A stretch of DNA of 64,000 nucleotides from JAFGUB01 sp050305515. Lineage in GTDB: Bacteria; Campylobacterota; Campylobacteria; Campylobacterales; Sulfurimonadaceae. The stretch covers positions 1 through 64,000 of the forward strand of contig JBNLFL010000010.1 of assembly GCA_050305515.1 (NCBI GenBank), given 5' to 3'. Each line of letters starts with the position of its first letter. The stretch's first letter is position 1. This document shows, piece after piece, positions 53,919-62,554 of this stretch. The translations under genes were made by a program, and so were the position numbers. Below the pieces are notes generated by a model. It searched no databases, had not been told where the DNA came from, and saw only the letters and a program-made list of their open reading frames with translations.

Positions 53919-55874
53919 TCAGGTTCTAAACTGTGACAAATTGGCATTGAGCTCGGCAACAATCGTGTCAAGTTTTTTGCTCATATTGCTGATTTCATTG
54001 ACGTTGATACTGTTTTGCGAAGAGATGACGTGAATGTTTTCAATATTATGCGTGACATCTTCCACGCTCTGAAGCACTTCAGTATTTTGCGCAACGATTT
54101 TACCGGAAATTGCTACCGCATCCCGCATGGTCTGGGTAGTGTCCTGAATACTGTTCTTAACCGATTCCGAACTTTCCAGAAGTTTTTGAACCGTTTCGGA
54201 ACTTTCGCTCATTTCCGAGCTGATCTCCATAATGGACTGCACAATGACATTAACCGTAGCGGTAATCTCTGAAAGTGATTTTTGGGTACGTTCCGCCAGT
54301 TTGCGAACTTCATCGGCTACGACGGCAAAACCGCGTCCCTGCTCACCCGCACGTGCCGCTTCAATCGCGGCATTAAGTGCCAGAAGATTGGTTTGATCGG
54401 CAATATCAGAGATCACTTCGAGAATCTGTTTGGTCTGTTCGACTTCGCCGGTCAGCGTTTCAAGTTTATGTGCCAGCTCAATTTCACCCTGGGCATTGGT
54501 TTGCAACGTTCCCACTAATGATATAAATTCGTTTGCGGCATCTTGCAGTTTGCCGTTGGCATGAGCAATATTGCTTTCGGATTTTTTTGTAAACTCCACG
54601 GTTTGCGAAATATTATTGCGGACAATCGTATTCTTGCTGACCGTATCATTGACGAATTTTTCCTGTTTTTCGATGCCTTCCGTGATGAGAGTCACCTTTT
54701 TACGAAGTTCAACGGCGGTGTCACTGTTTGCTTTTGATGAAGATTTGGCTTGTGAAACAATGTGATGCGTTCGTTCGATAAATGTGTTCATAAAGCCTGC
54801 TACAACGCCAATTTCATCTTTGCTGTTAATGCTAAGGCGCTGTGTCAAGTCGCCTTCGCCTTCGGCAATGTTGTTCATTTTGCGTTCAAATTCGACCATA
54901 GGACGACTCACGGCAAAGCGCAATATAAAAATCAGGGCAAAAATAATGATAATATCAATGACCGACATGATGACAATCTGCGTAATCAAACCGCTTTTTG
55001 CCTGATCGATAGCTTTTTTGACAACGTTGAGCTGTTTGGCAATAATGATATTTCCGATACGCTCGCCCTGATAATCCTTGATAGGCTCTTTTACAACAAA
55101 ATAGTTTTCAGTCAGAAATATCTGTTTTTGCTCATTGATATTCAGCCCCTTGAGTTCGCCAAACAGATTCTTGTCCGTAATATCTTCCTGTTGCGTCAAG
55201 ACGCAATATTTTGACCTCGGTGCCTTATTGAGCAGTGTAGCGATATCAATCAACTTTGAGTCCATTAATACCATGACGCTTGCATCCATATCGGTGCGCG
55301 CACTGTTAACCACCGAATTGAATCCCTGAATAAATTCGACCGACCCAACATATTCATTGTCGCTGAATACCGGAGCGATACCGCGGATCGTCATGCCCGC
55401 ACGCCCGACTTCAACTGCTGCCAAAGGCTCCAGCGTATCTTTGACATGATTGATGGTATGTCTGAAACTGCTCAGGTCATCTCCGTATTTGTCAGGTTTC
55501 CAGTGCCGTAAAAAGCTTTTTACATCTCTGGTATGGAGATGAATTTTGACATTCTGATATTCGGTATTTTTTTTATAGCTTGCGACAAGGCGGTCAAGGC
55601 CTTTCGTCGCCAAATCCCGATCATCGTTTTTAAGAGCGTCAATGATGGCACTGTTTTGCGCCAGATTGATTGCATTGGTGAGGCCAATGCTGTTTTTAGC
55701 CCTCATCTGGTTCTGAATGTACACCAACAGGTTTTTTTCTTCACTTTCATAAATATCCCGTTCAATATCCGAGAGTGAGAAATAGGAGGTAATCAATATC
55801 AGGGTAATACCCAAAATAATTGAAGTAATCAACGGAATATGGATTTTGCTCCCTATGGAAAGTCGATTAAACAT
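53919..55874 (-). CDS. Methyl-accepting chemotaxis protein with double-Cache-like sensor
   Basis: A 651-residue chemoreceptor: helix at about 12-34, periplasmic dCache-like domain (about 35-290, including AVEVGRAGMTIRGIAPVF), helix (about 300-322), HAMP, and the signalling hairpin with LLALNAAIEAARAGEQGRGF. No CZB domain and no C-terminal pentapeptide. The ligand is unknown. It is monocistronic. The 313-base gap upstream (55875-56187) holds one TTACATGTAA copy and weak promoter-like AT sequence, and nothing else I can identify. Confidence 0.9.
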   Translation of the reverse strand: MFNRLSIGSKIHIPLITSIILGITLILITSYFSLSDIERDIYESEEKNLLVYIQNQMRAKNSIGLTNAINLAQNSAIIDALKNDDRDLATKGLDRLVASYKKNTEYQNVKIHLHTRDVKSFLRHWKPDKYGDDLSSFRHTINHVKDTLEPLAAVEVGRAGMTIRGIAPVFSDNEYVGSVEFIQGFNSVVNSARTDMDASVMVLMDSKLIDIATLLNKAPRSKYCVLTQQEDITDKNLFGELKGLNINEQKQIFLTENYFVVKEPIKDYQGERIGNIIIAKQLNVVKKAIDQAKSGLITQIVIMSVIDIIIIFALIFILRFAVSRPMVEFERKMNNIAEGEGDLTQRLSINSKDEIGVVAGFMNTFIERTHHIVSQAKSSSKANSDTAVELRKKVTLITEGIEKQEKFVNDTVSKNTIVRNNISQTVEFTKKSESNIAHANGKLQDAANEFISLVGTLQTNAQGEIELAHKLETLTGEVEQTKQILEVISDIADQTNLLALNAAIEAARAGEQGRGFAVVADEVRKLAERTQKSLSEITATVNVIVQSIMEISSEMSESSETVQKLLESSESVKNSIQDTTQTMRDAVAISGKIVAQNTEVLQSVEDVTHNIENIHVISSQNSINVNEISNMSKKLDTIVAELNANLSQFRT

Positions 55875-56065
55875 CTACGTGTCTCCTTTTTTGTTTCCTG
55901 AAATCCAGAACCATTATCATGAAATTGCGAGAGCGGTTCAATTCAGACAGTCTTTTTGAATTATAGCAACATGAATATTTGATATTATCAAAAATGTTTC
56001 ACTTCGCTTTTGCGTTCCTAAAAAGATTTTCAGACTCGACTGAAAATTTGAAAAAGCTTTGGAGC

Positions 56066-56075
56066 TTACATGTAA
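56066..56075. repeat. TTACATGTAA palindrome, intergenic copy
   Basis: Exact copy, flanked by GC and GC so that the palindrome extends to 14 bases (GCTTACATGTAAGC). It lies in the divergent gap between the MCP and the transglutaminase operon. Confidence 0.9.
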
Positions 56076-56187
56076 GCACATCATCGGCTTTTATGGCTGT
56101 TTGAGACGCGCCGATCTTTCACCTTGAATTGTACAGATAATGTTAAAATGTCTCGAAATTTTAAGAGAAAAAACTGAAAGGACATCA

Positions 56188-57219
56188 TTGCATTTTCTAT
56201 TTCGTCTCAGTGTATTTCTTCTGCTGTCTCTGCAGAGCCTGGAAGCGGCATCGCAGTCGCACCGTTTTTTGGTGACGGAACGTTTTGCCATGCCGTACAA
56301 ACAACTTAAACTCTGGGTACCGCTTCCTTTGGAGTCAGAGTACCAGAAGGTCTCGAACTTGAAAGTTTCAGGCAACTTTATAACGCAGTCGCAGCATAGC
56401 GATGCCCAAAACGGGGCGAAAATACTCTTTCTGGCATTCGATCCTGCAGAAACGAACAATACGCTCACACTCTCTTTTGAAGTGAAGGTAACGGACCGGC
56501 AGAGCGACTTTGACGCCACGTCCGAACCGCTGGACGATGAAAACCTGAGCCGCTATCTCGCAGGCAGCGAAAACCTCCGTATTGACGGCGTGGTGGCGGA
56601 GTATGCCGCGCGCATTACCAAAAATACCGGAAGCGACCTTGCGCGCGCCCGTGCCGTTTATGACTGGATTGTGCAGAACATGTTCCGCGACCCTGCCGTG
56701 CGCGGCTGCGGTCTGGGGAATGCCTACCAGACGCTTGAGTCGGGTTATCTCGGCGGCAAATGCGCCGATGTCAGCGCGGTCTTCGTGGCACTCCTGCGCG
56801 CATCAGGCGTTCCGGCGCGTGAAGTGTTCGGTATCCGCGTGGCACCCTCGCGTTACTCCAAAGCCTACGGCGTCAAGAGCAGCGACATCACGACGGCGCA
56901 GCACTGCCGCGGGGAGTTTTACATTAAAGGCATGGGCTGGATTCCGGCCGATCCGGCCGATGTGACCAAACTCATTCTGGTGGAGAATCTCGATCGTAAC
57001 TCCAGCCGTGTGCAGGAAGAAGCCGCGCGCCAGTTTGGCAGCTGGGAGATGAACTGGTTTGCCTACAACAGTGCGCGCGATTTTGTGCTGACGCCAAAAC
57101 CCGTGCAGTTTCCGCTTTCCATCTTCTCCTACCCCTACGCCGAGTCCGGGGATGAGCCGCTCGATTATTATGACCCTGCGCACTTCGCCTACACCATTAC
57201 TGCGGAGCCGCTGCCGTGA
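56188..57219 (+). CDS. Exported transglutaminase-like cysteine protease
   Basis: About 343 residues: signal peptide (LHFLFRLSVFLLL...EAAS), then a beta-rich N-terminal domain and a transglutaminase-core domain. The catalytic triad is visible: Cys in GGKCADVSAVFVALLR, His in AQHCRGEFY, Asp in IPADPADV. Members cleave or cross-link proteins or peptidoglycan peptides; the target is unknown. I prefer the TTG at 56188, with AAAGGA six bases upstream and the signal peptide directly after; the ATG at 56140 is the alternative. It overlaps the MerT-like gene by four bases and leads a four-gene operon. Confidence 0.8.
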   Translation: MHFLFRLSVFLLLSLQSLEAASQSHRFLVTERFAMPYKQLKLWVPLPLESEYQKVSNLKVSGNFITQSQHSDAQNGAKILFLAFDPAETNNTLTLSFEVKVTDRQSDFDATSEPLDDENLSRYLAGSENLRIDGVVAEYAARITKNTGSDLARARAVYDWIVQNMFRDPAVRGCGLGNAYQTLESGYLGGKCADVSAVFVALLRASGVPAREVFGIRVAPSRYSKAYGVKSSDITTAQHCRGEFYIKGMGWIPADPADVTKLILVENLDRNSSRVQEEAARQFGSWEMNWFAYNSARDFVLTPKPVQFPLSIFSYPYAESGDEPLDYYDPAHFAYTITAEPLP

Positions 57220-57521
57220 AAGCCGAGTGGCTGGGGTTTGGCGCACTGCTCTCAGCGCTTCTCGCACTCTCATGCTGCGGGACGGCGCTGCTTTTTCTGA
57301 TTTTCGGCATCTCGATGGCCTCGTTCGGGTTTCTCGACGCACTCGCTCCCTACCAGCTCTGGTTTCAGCTTGCCAGTGTCGTACTGCTGGGCGCGGCATG
57401 GCTGCGGCTTTATCGCAGGCGTGCCTGCGTGCGTAACAGCATGCGGACGTTTTATGGGTTGCTCGGAATTTCGCTGCTTTTGATTGTGCTGTTGCTGCTG
57501 CCCTACATGGAGTTTTCATGA
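57216..57521 (+). CDS. MerT-like small membrane protein with Cys-Cys pair
   Basis: A 101-residue protein with three hydrophobic segments. The first holds the adjacent Cys20-Cys21 pair in ALSCCGTALL, as in mercuric transporter MerT. Unlike MerT there is only one Cys in the later loop (RRACVRN). It probably moves a soft metal or thiol-bound metal across the membrane together with the next protein. No merR, merA or other mer gene is adjacent. ATGA overlaps join it to both neighbours. Confidence 0.7.
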   Translation: MKAEWLGFGALLSALLALSCCGTALLFLIFGISMASFGFLDALAPYQLWFQLASVVLLGAAWLRLYRRRACVRNSMRTFYGLLGISLLLIVLLLLPYMEFS

Positions 57522-57796
57522 GAGTATTTGCGTTGTCCATACTCCTGCCGCTCTGGCTCTGCTCGCAGACGCTGAGTGTTTACGAAGTGCCGAAAATGCA
57601 CTGTCCGCTCTGTACGGTAGCGGTCAAAAAGAGTCTTCAGGCATTACAGGGTATCAACAGAGTGGAGGTGCGTCTCAACACCAAAGCGGCGAAAATATGG
57701 CATGAAGATACGCTTGAAGACGCTGCCATCAAAAAAGCGGTGGCGGCAACCGGGTATGAAGCCGTTTTGATTTCGCGCACACCGCTGGATGAGTGA
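57518..57796 (+). CDS. MerP-like periplasmic heavy-metal-associated protein
   Basis: A 92-residue protein: signal peptide (about 1-16), then an HMA ferredoxin-like domain with MHCPLC (Cys29, Cys32), as in MerP. It would bind one metal ion and hand it to the MerT-like protein. Coupled by four-base overlaps to the gene before and by stop-start overlap to the MFS gene after. Confidence 0.82.
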   Translation: MRVFALSILLPLWLCSQTLSVYEVPKMHCPLCTVAVKKSLQALQGINRVEVRLNTKAAKIWHEDTLEDAAIKKAVAATGYEAVLISRTPLDE

Positions 57797-58959
57797 TGAG
57801 ACTTTATCCCAAAAACATTGACCGCAATATTGTGACATTGGGATGGGTCAGTTTTTTTACCGATTTTGCCACAGCGATGATCGCACCTATCATGCCGATT
57901 TTTATTGTGATGGTTCTGGGCGCCGGAATGGACACTTTGGGCATGGTCGTCGCTGTAGCCACATTTGCTTCCTACGGGGTCCGGCTTGTTTCAGGGTACA
58001 TCAGTGACCGCTACGGTATTGTCAAACCGCTTGTCGTTGTGGGGTACGCGCTCTCGACTCTCAGTAAGCCGCTCTTTTTTTTCTCGCAAAGCGTTGCGAG
58101 TGTCACACTACTGCAGGGTGCCGAACGTATCGGCAAGGGCGTGCGATCGGCCCCGAAAGATTTTCTGATAGCGCATTACAGCCCGCACCGAAGCAAAGGA
58201 CGGAGTTTCGGATTTCATAAAACGCTTGACATTGCAGGGGAGCTTGCCGGAACGCTGTTTCTGTTCTTGATGTTGTGGCGTTTCGGGCAGAGCGAGACAC
58301 TGCTGCGCACGCTTTTTTTGGGAACGATCATTCCCGGAGCGATAGGAATGTTCCTGATGCTCTTTTTTGTCAAAGATGTGCCAAAAATTGCAAAAGAAAC
58401 GTTTCGATTGACCTTGACAGCGGGTGACAAAACGGTCATCAAAACTCTTTTTTACTACTTTGCCTTTCTGCTATTCAGTTTCAGTGATGCCTTTTTTATC
58501 ATGCGTTCGAGTGACGTCGGCATCGAGACCATGCTGATCCCGCTGCTGTTTGTCGTTTCTACGGCCACGCAAACGCTCTTTAGCTATCCCATCGGCAAAC
58601 TTATAGACACCGTCGGATACAAACAGGTGAATGCTGCCGCCTTTGTGTCGGGGCTGATAGCGCAGCTTCTGCTTTTGGAAGGGAGCGTGGTTGCCGTCTG
58701 GAGTGCGTATCTGTTTCTTGGCCTTTTTACGGTTGCTTCGCTCAATGCCAATCGTGCATTCATTGCGCAGCATGCAGATAACAGAGGGTCGGTCTATGGA
58801 CTGTTTTATGCCGCTACCGCTATGTTTGCCGGCTCAGGTGCACTGATTGTCGGGTTTTTATGGGAACATTTCGGCGCAACGGATGCGCTGATCTTTTCAC
58901 TCTGCGGAAGTGCCGGAGTGACGGGAGCCTATCTCCTTTTTTATCAAAAACACCCGTAG
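57796..58959 (+). CDS. Major facilitator superfamily transporter
   Basis: A 387-residue 12-helix MFS protein with the loop motif GYISDRYGIVKP and the conserved ERIGKGVRSAPKD sequence, a signature of a subfamily of unknown substrate. The ATG at 57796 overlaps the stop of the MerP-like gene (TGATG); a GTG three bases earlier is possible. Its place behind the metal-binding pair suggests it exports a metal or metal complex (inference). Confidence 0.85.
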   Translation: MRLYPKNIDRNIVTLGWVSFFTDFATAMIAPIMPIFIVMVLGAGMDTLGMVVAVATFASYGVRLVSGYISDRYGIVKPLVVVGYALSTLSKPLFFFSQSVASVTLLQGAERIGKGVRSAPKDFLIAHYSPHRSKGRSFGFHKTLDIAGELAGTLFLFLMLWRFGQSETLLRTLFLGTIIPGAIGMFLMLFFVKDVPKIAKETFRLTLTAGDKTVIKTLFYYFAFLLFSFSDAFFIMRSSDVGIETMLIPLLFVVSTATQTLFSYPIGKLIDTVGYKQVNAAAFVSGLIAQLLLLEGSVVAVWSAYLFLGLFTVASLNANRAFIAQHADNRGSVYGLFYAATAMFAGSGALIVGFLWEHFGATDALIFSLCGSAGVTGAYLLFYQKHP

Positions 58960-58975
58960 ATAGCTGCCAAAGCGT

Positions 58976-58985
58976 TTACATGTAA
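58976..58985. repeat. TTACATGTAA palindrome, intergenic copy
   Basis: Exact copy 17 bases past the MFS stop codon. The flanks extend the palindrome by one base each side (TTTACATGTAAA). Located where a terminator would be expected, but no T-run follows. Confidence 0.9.
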
Positions 58986-58998
58986 AGCAGATATTTCA

Positions 58999-59027
58999 TT
59001 TTCATGCTTTGGATATTGGTGTATACT
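58999..59027 (+). promoter_or_regulatory. Promoter of the PEBP gene
   Basis: TTTTCA, 17-base spacer, TATACT (59022-59027), 33 bases before the start codon, which has AAGGAG at seven bases. Confidence 0.5.
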
Positions 59028-59060
59028 AAACGCCTGATTTAGAGTTTCAAAGGAGACACA

Positions 59061-59591
59061 ATGCGAGTAGCGATAGCGATGATCATCAGTGCGGGTCTGG
59101 CATGGGCGGGGAACTTTACCCTCAGCAGCAGCGATCTTGGCGGACAGCTCAGTATGAAACAGGTTTTTAACGGATTTGGATGCGAAGGCGGGAATGTCTC
59201 TCCGTCATTGCAGTGGAAAGACGCTCCCGAAGGGACCAAAAGTTTTGCCCTGACCATGTACGATCCTGATGCGCCCACCGGCAGCGGATGGTGGCACTGG
59301 ATCGTTTACAACATTCCGGCTGCAACAACCTCTATAGCAACCAACGCAAGTGCGGCCAAAAAGCTGCCCAAAGGTGCGATTGAGAGTGCCACGAGTTATG
59401 GTGCACCCGGTTTCGGCGGCGCCTGCCCTCCGGTGGGTGACAGCGCGCACCGTTATATTTTCACCCTTTATGCACTGAATGTCGAAAGCCTCAATCTGGG
59501 TAACAATCCCTCTCCGGCACTGGTGGGCTACAACCTCAATGCGCACGCCATCGAAAAAAGCGCTATCATGGCCTATTACGGCAGAAAATAG
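59061..59591 (+). CDS. PEBP/YbhB-family protein, exported
   Basis: A 176-residue phosphatidylethanolamine-binding-like protein with signal peptide (about 1-16). The ligand site appears in ALTMYDPDAPTGSG and HWIVYNIP, and the second motif in PPVGDSAHRYIFTLYAL. Function in bacteria is undetermined, possibly inhibition of a protease or kinase. It is monocistronic and ends 11 bases before the convergent hemerythrin gene. Confidence 0.92.
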   Translation: MRVAIAMIISAGLAWAGNFTLSSSDLGGQLSMKQVFNGFGCEGGNVSPSLQWKDAPEGTKSFALTMYDPDAPTGSGWWHWIVYNIPAATTSIATNASAAKKLPKGAIESATSYGAPGFGGACPPVGDSAHRYIFTLYALNVESLNLGNNPSPALVGYNLNAHAIEKSAIMAYYGRK

Positions 59592-59597
59592 CGTTGC

Positions 59598-59621
59598 GGG
59601 AATCAGAGCGTCCCGATTCCC
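59598..59621 (+). terminator. Terminator hairpin between PEBP and hemerythrin genes
   Basis: GGGAATC and GATTCCC form a 7-bp stem with a 10-base loop, followed on the + strand by TTCTCTTTC. It starts seven bases after the PEBP stop and overlaps the 3' end of the convergent hemerythrin gene. Confidence 0.5.
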
Positions 59622-59986
59622 TTCTCTTTCAAAAACATTGCCAGCTGCGAGTCGATGTTAATAATATGGCGCCGGAATTTCTCATAGGCGTACTCATCGA
59701 TATAGGAGCGGGCAAAAGCGGGGATTTTCTTTCCCTTTTCATAAAAATGAATCATTTCGCCCAGAAGATTGGCATGTTCGTCCCGATGCTCGGCGTAACC
59801 GTAGAAGGCATGCTCACGCATTATTGTCTCTTCGGACTCGAAATGCGCTTTTGTGTGGGCGATCAGGGCATCAAAACGTACCATGAAGTCCTCTTTGGAT
59901 GCGGACTTTACGTCATCTAGCAGCGTTAGAGACTCCTGATGTGTGGCATCGAGTGCTGCAATCCCCAGATTGAGATTCTCTTGCAT
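59603..59986 (-). CDS. Bacteriohemerythrin
   Basis: A 127-residue four-helix-bundle protein with the diiron ligands in place: His16, His44 and His48 (HTKAHFESEE, with Glu52), and His67/His71 (HRDEH), plus a C-terminal His in FRRHIIN. It binds O2 reversibly and may store or sense oxygen in a microaerobic cell. The ATG has AAGGAG five bases before it. Confidence 0.92.
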   Translation of the reverse strand: MQENLNLGIAALDATHQESLTLLDDVKSASKEDFMVRFDALIAHTKAHFESEETIMREHAFYGYAEHRDEHANLLGEMIHFYEKGKKIPAFARSYIDEYAYEKFRRHIINIDSQLAMFLKEKGIGTL

Positions 59987-60078
59987 ACGGCTCCTTGAAC
60001 TTTTTGCTTTTTAATGCAATTGGTATTCTATTGTGGTCTGTTTTTGCTATCATAACAGCATCACGCAGGGAGGTTCTT

Positions 60079-60870
60079 ATGAAATTCATCATGAATATGC
60101 TGCTTTTTTTGCTGATTGTGTACTTTTTTGAAGGGTGCAACAGCAGTTCGAACAAAGTTTCGGAGGTCTCGCAAGCGGGCATTCGGACGGTTGCTATCCC
60201 GATGCGTGAGCACGGGTACAGCAATTTTGAAACCATGCTCCTAACAAGCGCGAAAGCCTATGATACGTTTGTCGCCCAGGTAGAGGCTCAGGATTTCTGG
60301 AATGATAAAAATGCTTTTTTAACGGCGTTGAATACCGCCAAGGTTGATTTTACTCATGAGAATTTGCTGCTTTACCGTATTACCGAAGGGTCCGGTTCTA
60401 TTGCACTTTCTGTACAGAGTGTGCTTGTCGAAAACGGTATCGCTACCGTTACGGTCACGCGGAGCGTTCCCGAAATGGGAACCGCCGACATGGCCTATTA
60501 CGCACTGGCCTACGCGCTTGATCGCAATATCACCGCCGTTAAGGTAAACGTCGGAGATCAGAGCGAGACACTCTCCAACAGCGATACGGTGATGTGCACG
60601 ATGGAGTATGCTCCCGTATGCAGCGCCAAAACGGTGCAGTGCTTTGCCGCGCCGTGTTATCCGGTACTGCAGACCTATTCCAACCGCTGCATGTCAGATG
60701 CCGATAATGCGGAATTCCGCTTTGAGGGAGAATGCCCGGACGGATCGGTTCCCGAGGGCTGCTCACAGTGGTTTGACGGCTGCAATACCTGTACAAAAGT
60801 CGGCGAACTGGCGGTATGTACGGAGAAGGCATGCGAATTTCCAACCGGGCCCATAGCATGTTTGGATTAA
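60079..60870 (+). CDS. Lipoprotein with Kazal-type and antistasin-like Cys-rich domains
   Basis: About 263 residues: a lipoprotein signal with lipobox FFEG-Cys20, a novel alpha/beta domain (about 30-160, containing a lone DFTHENLLLYR segment), then a Kazal-like domain (CTMEYAPVCS...YSNRC...FEGEC) and a second Cys-rich motif with WFDGCNTCTKVGELAVC that resembles antistasin. Both are protease inhibitor folds. The protein is probably anchored in the outer membrane and inhibits a protease. The ATG at 60079 has GGAGG at six bases; a longer frame to 59995 lacks this. Confidence 0.72.
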   Translation: MKFIMNMLLFLLIVYFFEGCNSSSNKVSEVSQAGIRTVAIPMREHGYSNFETMLLTSAKAYDTFVAQVEAQDFWNDKNAFLTALNTAKVDFTHENLLLYRITEGSGSIALSVQSVLVENGIATVTVTRSVPEMGTADMAYYALAYALDRNITAVKVNVGDQSETLSNSDTVMCTMEYAPVCSAKTVQCFAAPCYPVLQTYSNRCMSDADNAEFRFEGECPDGSVPEGCSQWFDGCNTCTKVGELAVCTEKACEFPTGPIACLD

Positions 60871-60882
60871 AGGAACGCACAG

Positions 60883-61173
60883 ATGGATAGTGTCATCATC
60901 GGTTCTATCGCTGCCATCGTGCTGCTGCTTGGCGTCATTTTCTGGATCTTCAACCAGACGCCGACCGTCGAGGGAAAGAGCAAGGTCCAGAAGCAGACCG
61001 AGATTATTGAAAATTACCGCAAACGGCTTGATGAGGCACTCGAAGGTCTCGAAGGCGATGAGCGTAACGGTAAAAAAAGTACCCTGCTGCGCGAGATCAG
61101 CGCAGAGCTCTCCCGCAATATTTTCTTCGACGATGACGAGATGCGCGCCGCCATCAAAGCGCTGGCGCAGTAG
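60883..61173 (+). CDS. Small single-helix membrane protein
   Basis: A 96-residue protein: one membrane helix (about 5-24), then a charged helical cytoplasmic part (QTEIIENYRKRLDEALEGLEG) and a helical C-terminus. No family recognised. AAAGGAA lies before the ATG; it starts 12 bases after the lipoprotein stop codon, so both are probably co-transcribed. Its last 20 bases overlap the convergent GT39 gene. Confidence 0.75.
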   Translation: MDSVIIGSIAAIVLLLGVIFWIFNQTPTVEGKSKVQKQTEIIENYRKRLDEALEGLEGDERNGKKSTLLREISAELSRNIFFDDDEMRAAIKALAQ

Positions 61174-62554
61174 CTCCCGAAACTCGGTAAATGTAAAAGG
61201 TCTTGGTGCGGTCAAAACCGCGCGGAACGCTCAGCGTGTCGAGCAGCGTTACGGTTTTAAACGTTTTTTTCAGCTCATCTTCCATGGGATCACGGGTGAG
61301 ATAAAGACCCTTTTTCGGAGGTGTCTCATCCCGCCAGAGATCGTACTGGCTGAAGCGGCTGCGGTTGTAAATCTGGGTTTTGGGATGTCCCGGAAGGTAG
61401 TACTGCATCAGTGCCGCCGTGGTGAGATGGTCGGCATAATAGGCGTCGCCGCTCTGATGTTTGGTATAGAGCAGGGCAATCGCCTCTTTGTTGCCGTACA
61501 TACGGTCCTGAACCAGTTCCAGATGGGTTATGAGACCGTAGCGGGCGACAATCGTAAGCAGCAGTGCTATCGCCAGACCGGCCTTGAAGGTTCTGTGCAG
61601 GCCTTCCTCTTTGAAAATCAGCGCGAGCAGTACCGCGCCGCCGATATAGGCGGGTGCGGTATAGTTGAGCTCCATGCTTGAGCCCAGACTTTTATAGAAG
61701 AAAAAGAGCAGCGGTACGACAACGGAGAGCGCAACGTAAAAATAGGCACGGTTATGGAAATAGGCCTTTTTTTTGAGTAGAAAATAGAAAAGCACGGCGG
61801 TAAAGACCGGAGTGAAGACACCGAACTGCCCTGCAAAAAATTCAAGAAAACGCCCAACATCCAGACCACCCTTGCTGCCGTGAGAGAGCTGAAACGTAAA
61901 ACTGATCCAATCATGCTGATAGTTCCACAGCAGCATCGGTATGACAATGATGGTGGCGAGACCCATGACAATGTAAGTGCGCCAGTCACGAAAGAGTGTC
62001 CTCATGCCGAGCAGGGCAAAAAGAACTAAAAAGAGCGCAAAAAGTATGGCGCTGTATTTGCCTAGCATCATCAGCCCCAGAAAGAGCCCGAGCAGTACGA
62101 ACGAACTGGTACGGTCTTCAAAGATTGCTTCGTAACCGTAATAGAGTGAAAGCGACCAGAAAAGAATGAGCGGGGCATCGGGCGTTACCAGCGTGTAGCC
62201 GGCATGTACCAGTACGACGGAAGCGTAGATAAAGAGCGCGTTGAGTGCCGTGGTTGTATCGGAGAGTTTACATGTAAGGCGGTAGATGTAAAGACCGGCG
62301 ATACTCATGGCGATGACCGCACTCAGACGCACACCCCATTCCGCGTCGCTCACAAGGTTGCTCAGCGCTATCATCCAGGCAATCAGCGGCGCGTGGTCGA
62401 AGTAGCCGCCCTGTGGGTTGAGACTCCAGACCCAGTAGTAGGCTTCATCGCCGTGCAGCGGGACGAAACCGTTATAGATGATGCTCCCGAATCCCAGAAA
62501 CAGCAACAGGCTCCAGAGCGTGCGTTCCGGATAGCGGTAAAGCAGGGACGTCAT
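61154..62554 (-). CDS. GT39-type membrane glycosyltransferase (PMT_2), second copy
   Basis: A 466-residue ArnT/PMT_2-type enzyme: HGDEAYYWVWSLNPQ with the catalytic acidic pair, GGYFDHAPLIAW, about ten helices and a C-terminal globular part. Donor is a polyprenyl-phosphate sugar; the acceptor is unknown. It overlaps the phosphatase-like gene by four bases (ATGA). It carries one TTACATGTAA copy read as RLTCKLSD. Confidence 0.88.
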   Translation of the reverse strand: MTSLLYRYPERTLWSLLLFLGFGSIIYNGFVPLHGDEAYYWVWSLNPQGGYFDHAPLIAWMIALSNLVSDAEWGVRLSAVIAMSIAGLYIYRLTCKLSDTTTALNALFIYASVVLVHAGYTLVTPDAPLILFWSLSLYYGYEAIFEDRTSSFVLLGLFLGLMMLGKYSAILFALFLVLFALLGMRTLFRDWRTYIVMGLATIIVIPMLLWNYQHDWISFTFQLSHGSKGGLDVGRFLEFFAGQFGVFTPVFTAVLFYFLLKKKAYFHNRAYFYVALSVVVPLLFFFYKSLGSSMELNYTAPAYIGGAVLLALIFKEEGLHRTFKAGLAIALLLTIVARYGLITHLELVQDRMYGNKEAIALLYTKHQSGDAYYADHLTTAALMQYYLPGHPKTQIYNRSRFSQYDLWRDETPPKKGLYLTRDPMEDELKKTFKTVTLLDTLSVPRGFDRTKTFYIYRVSGATAPAL

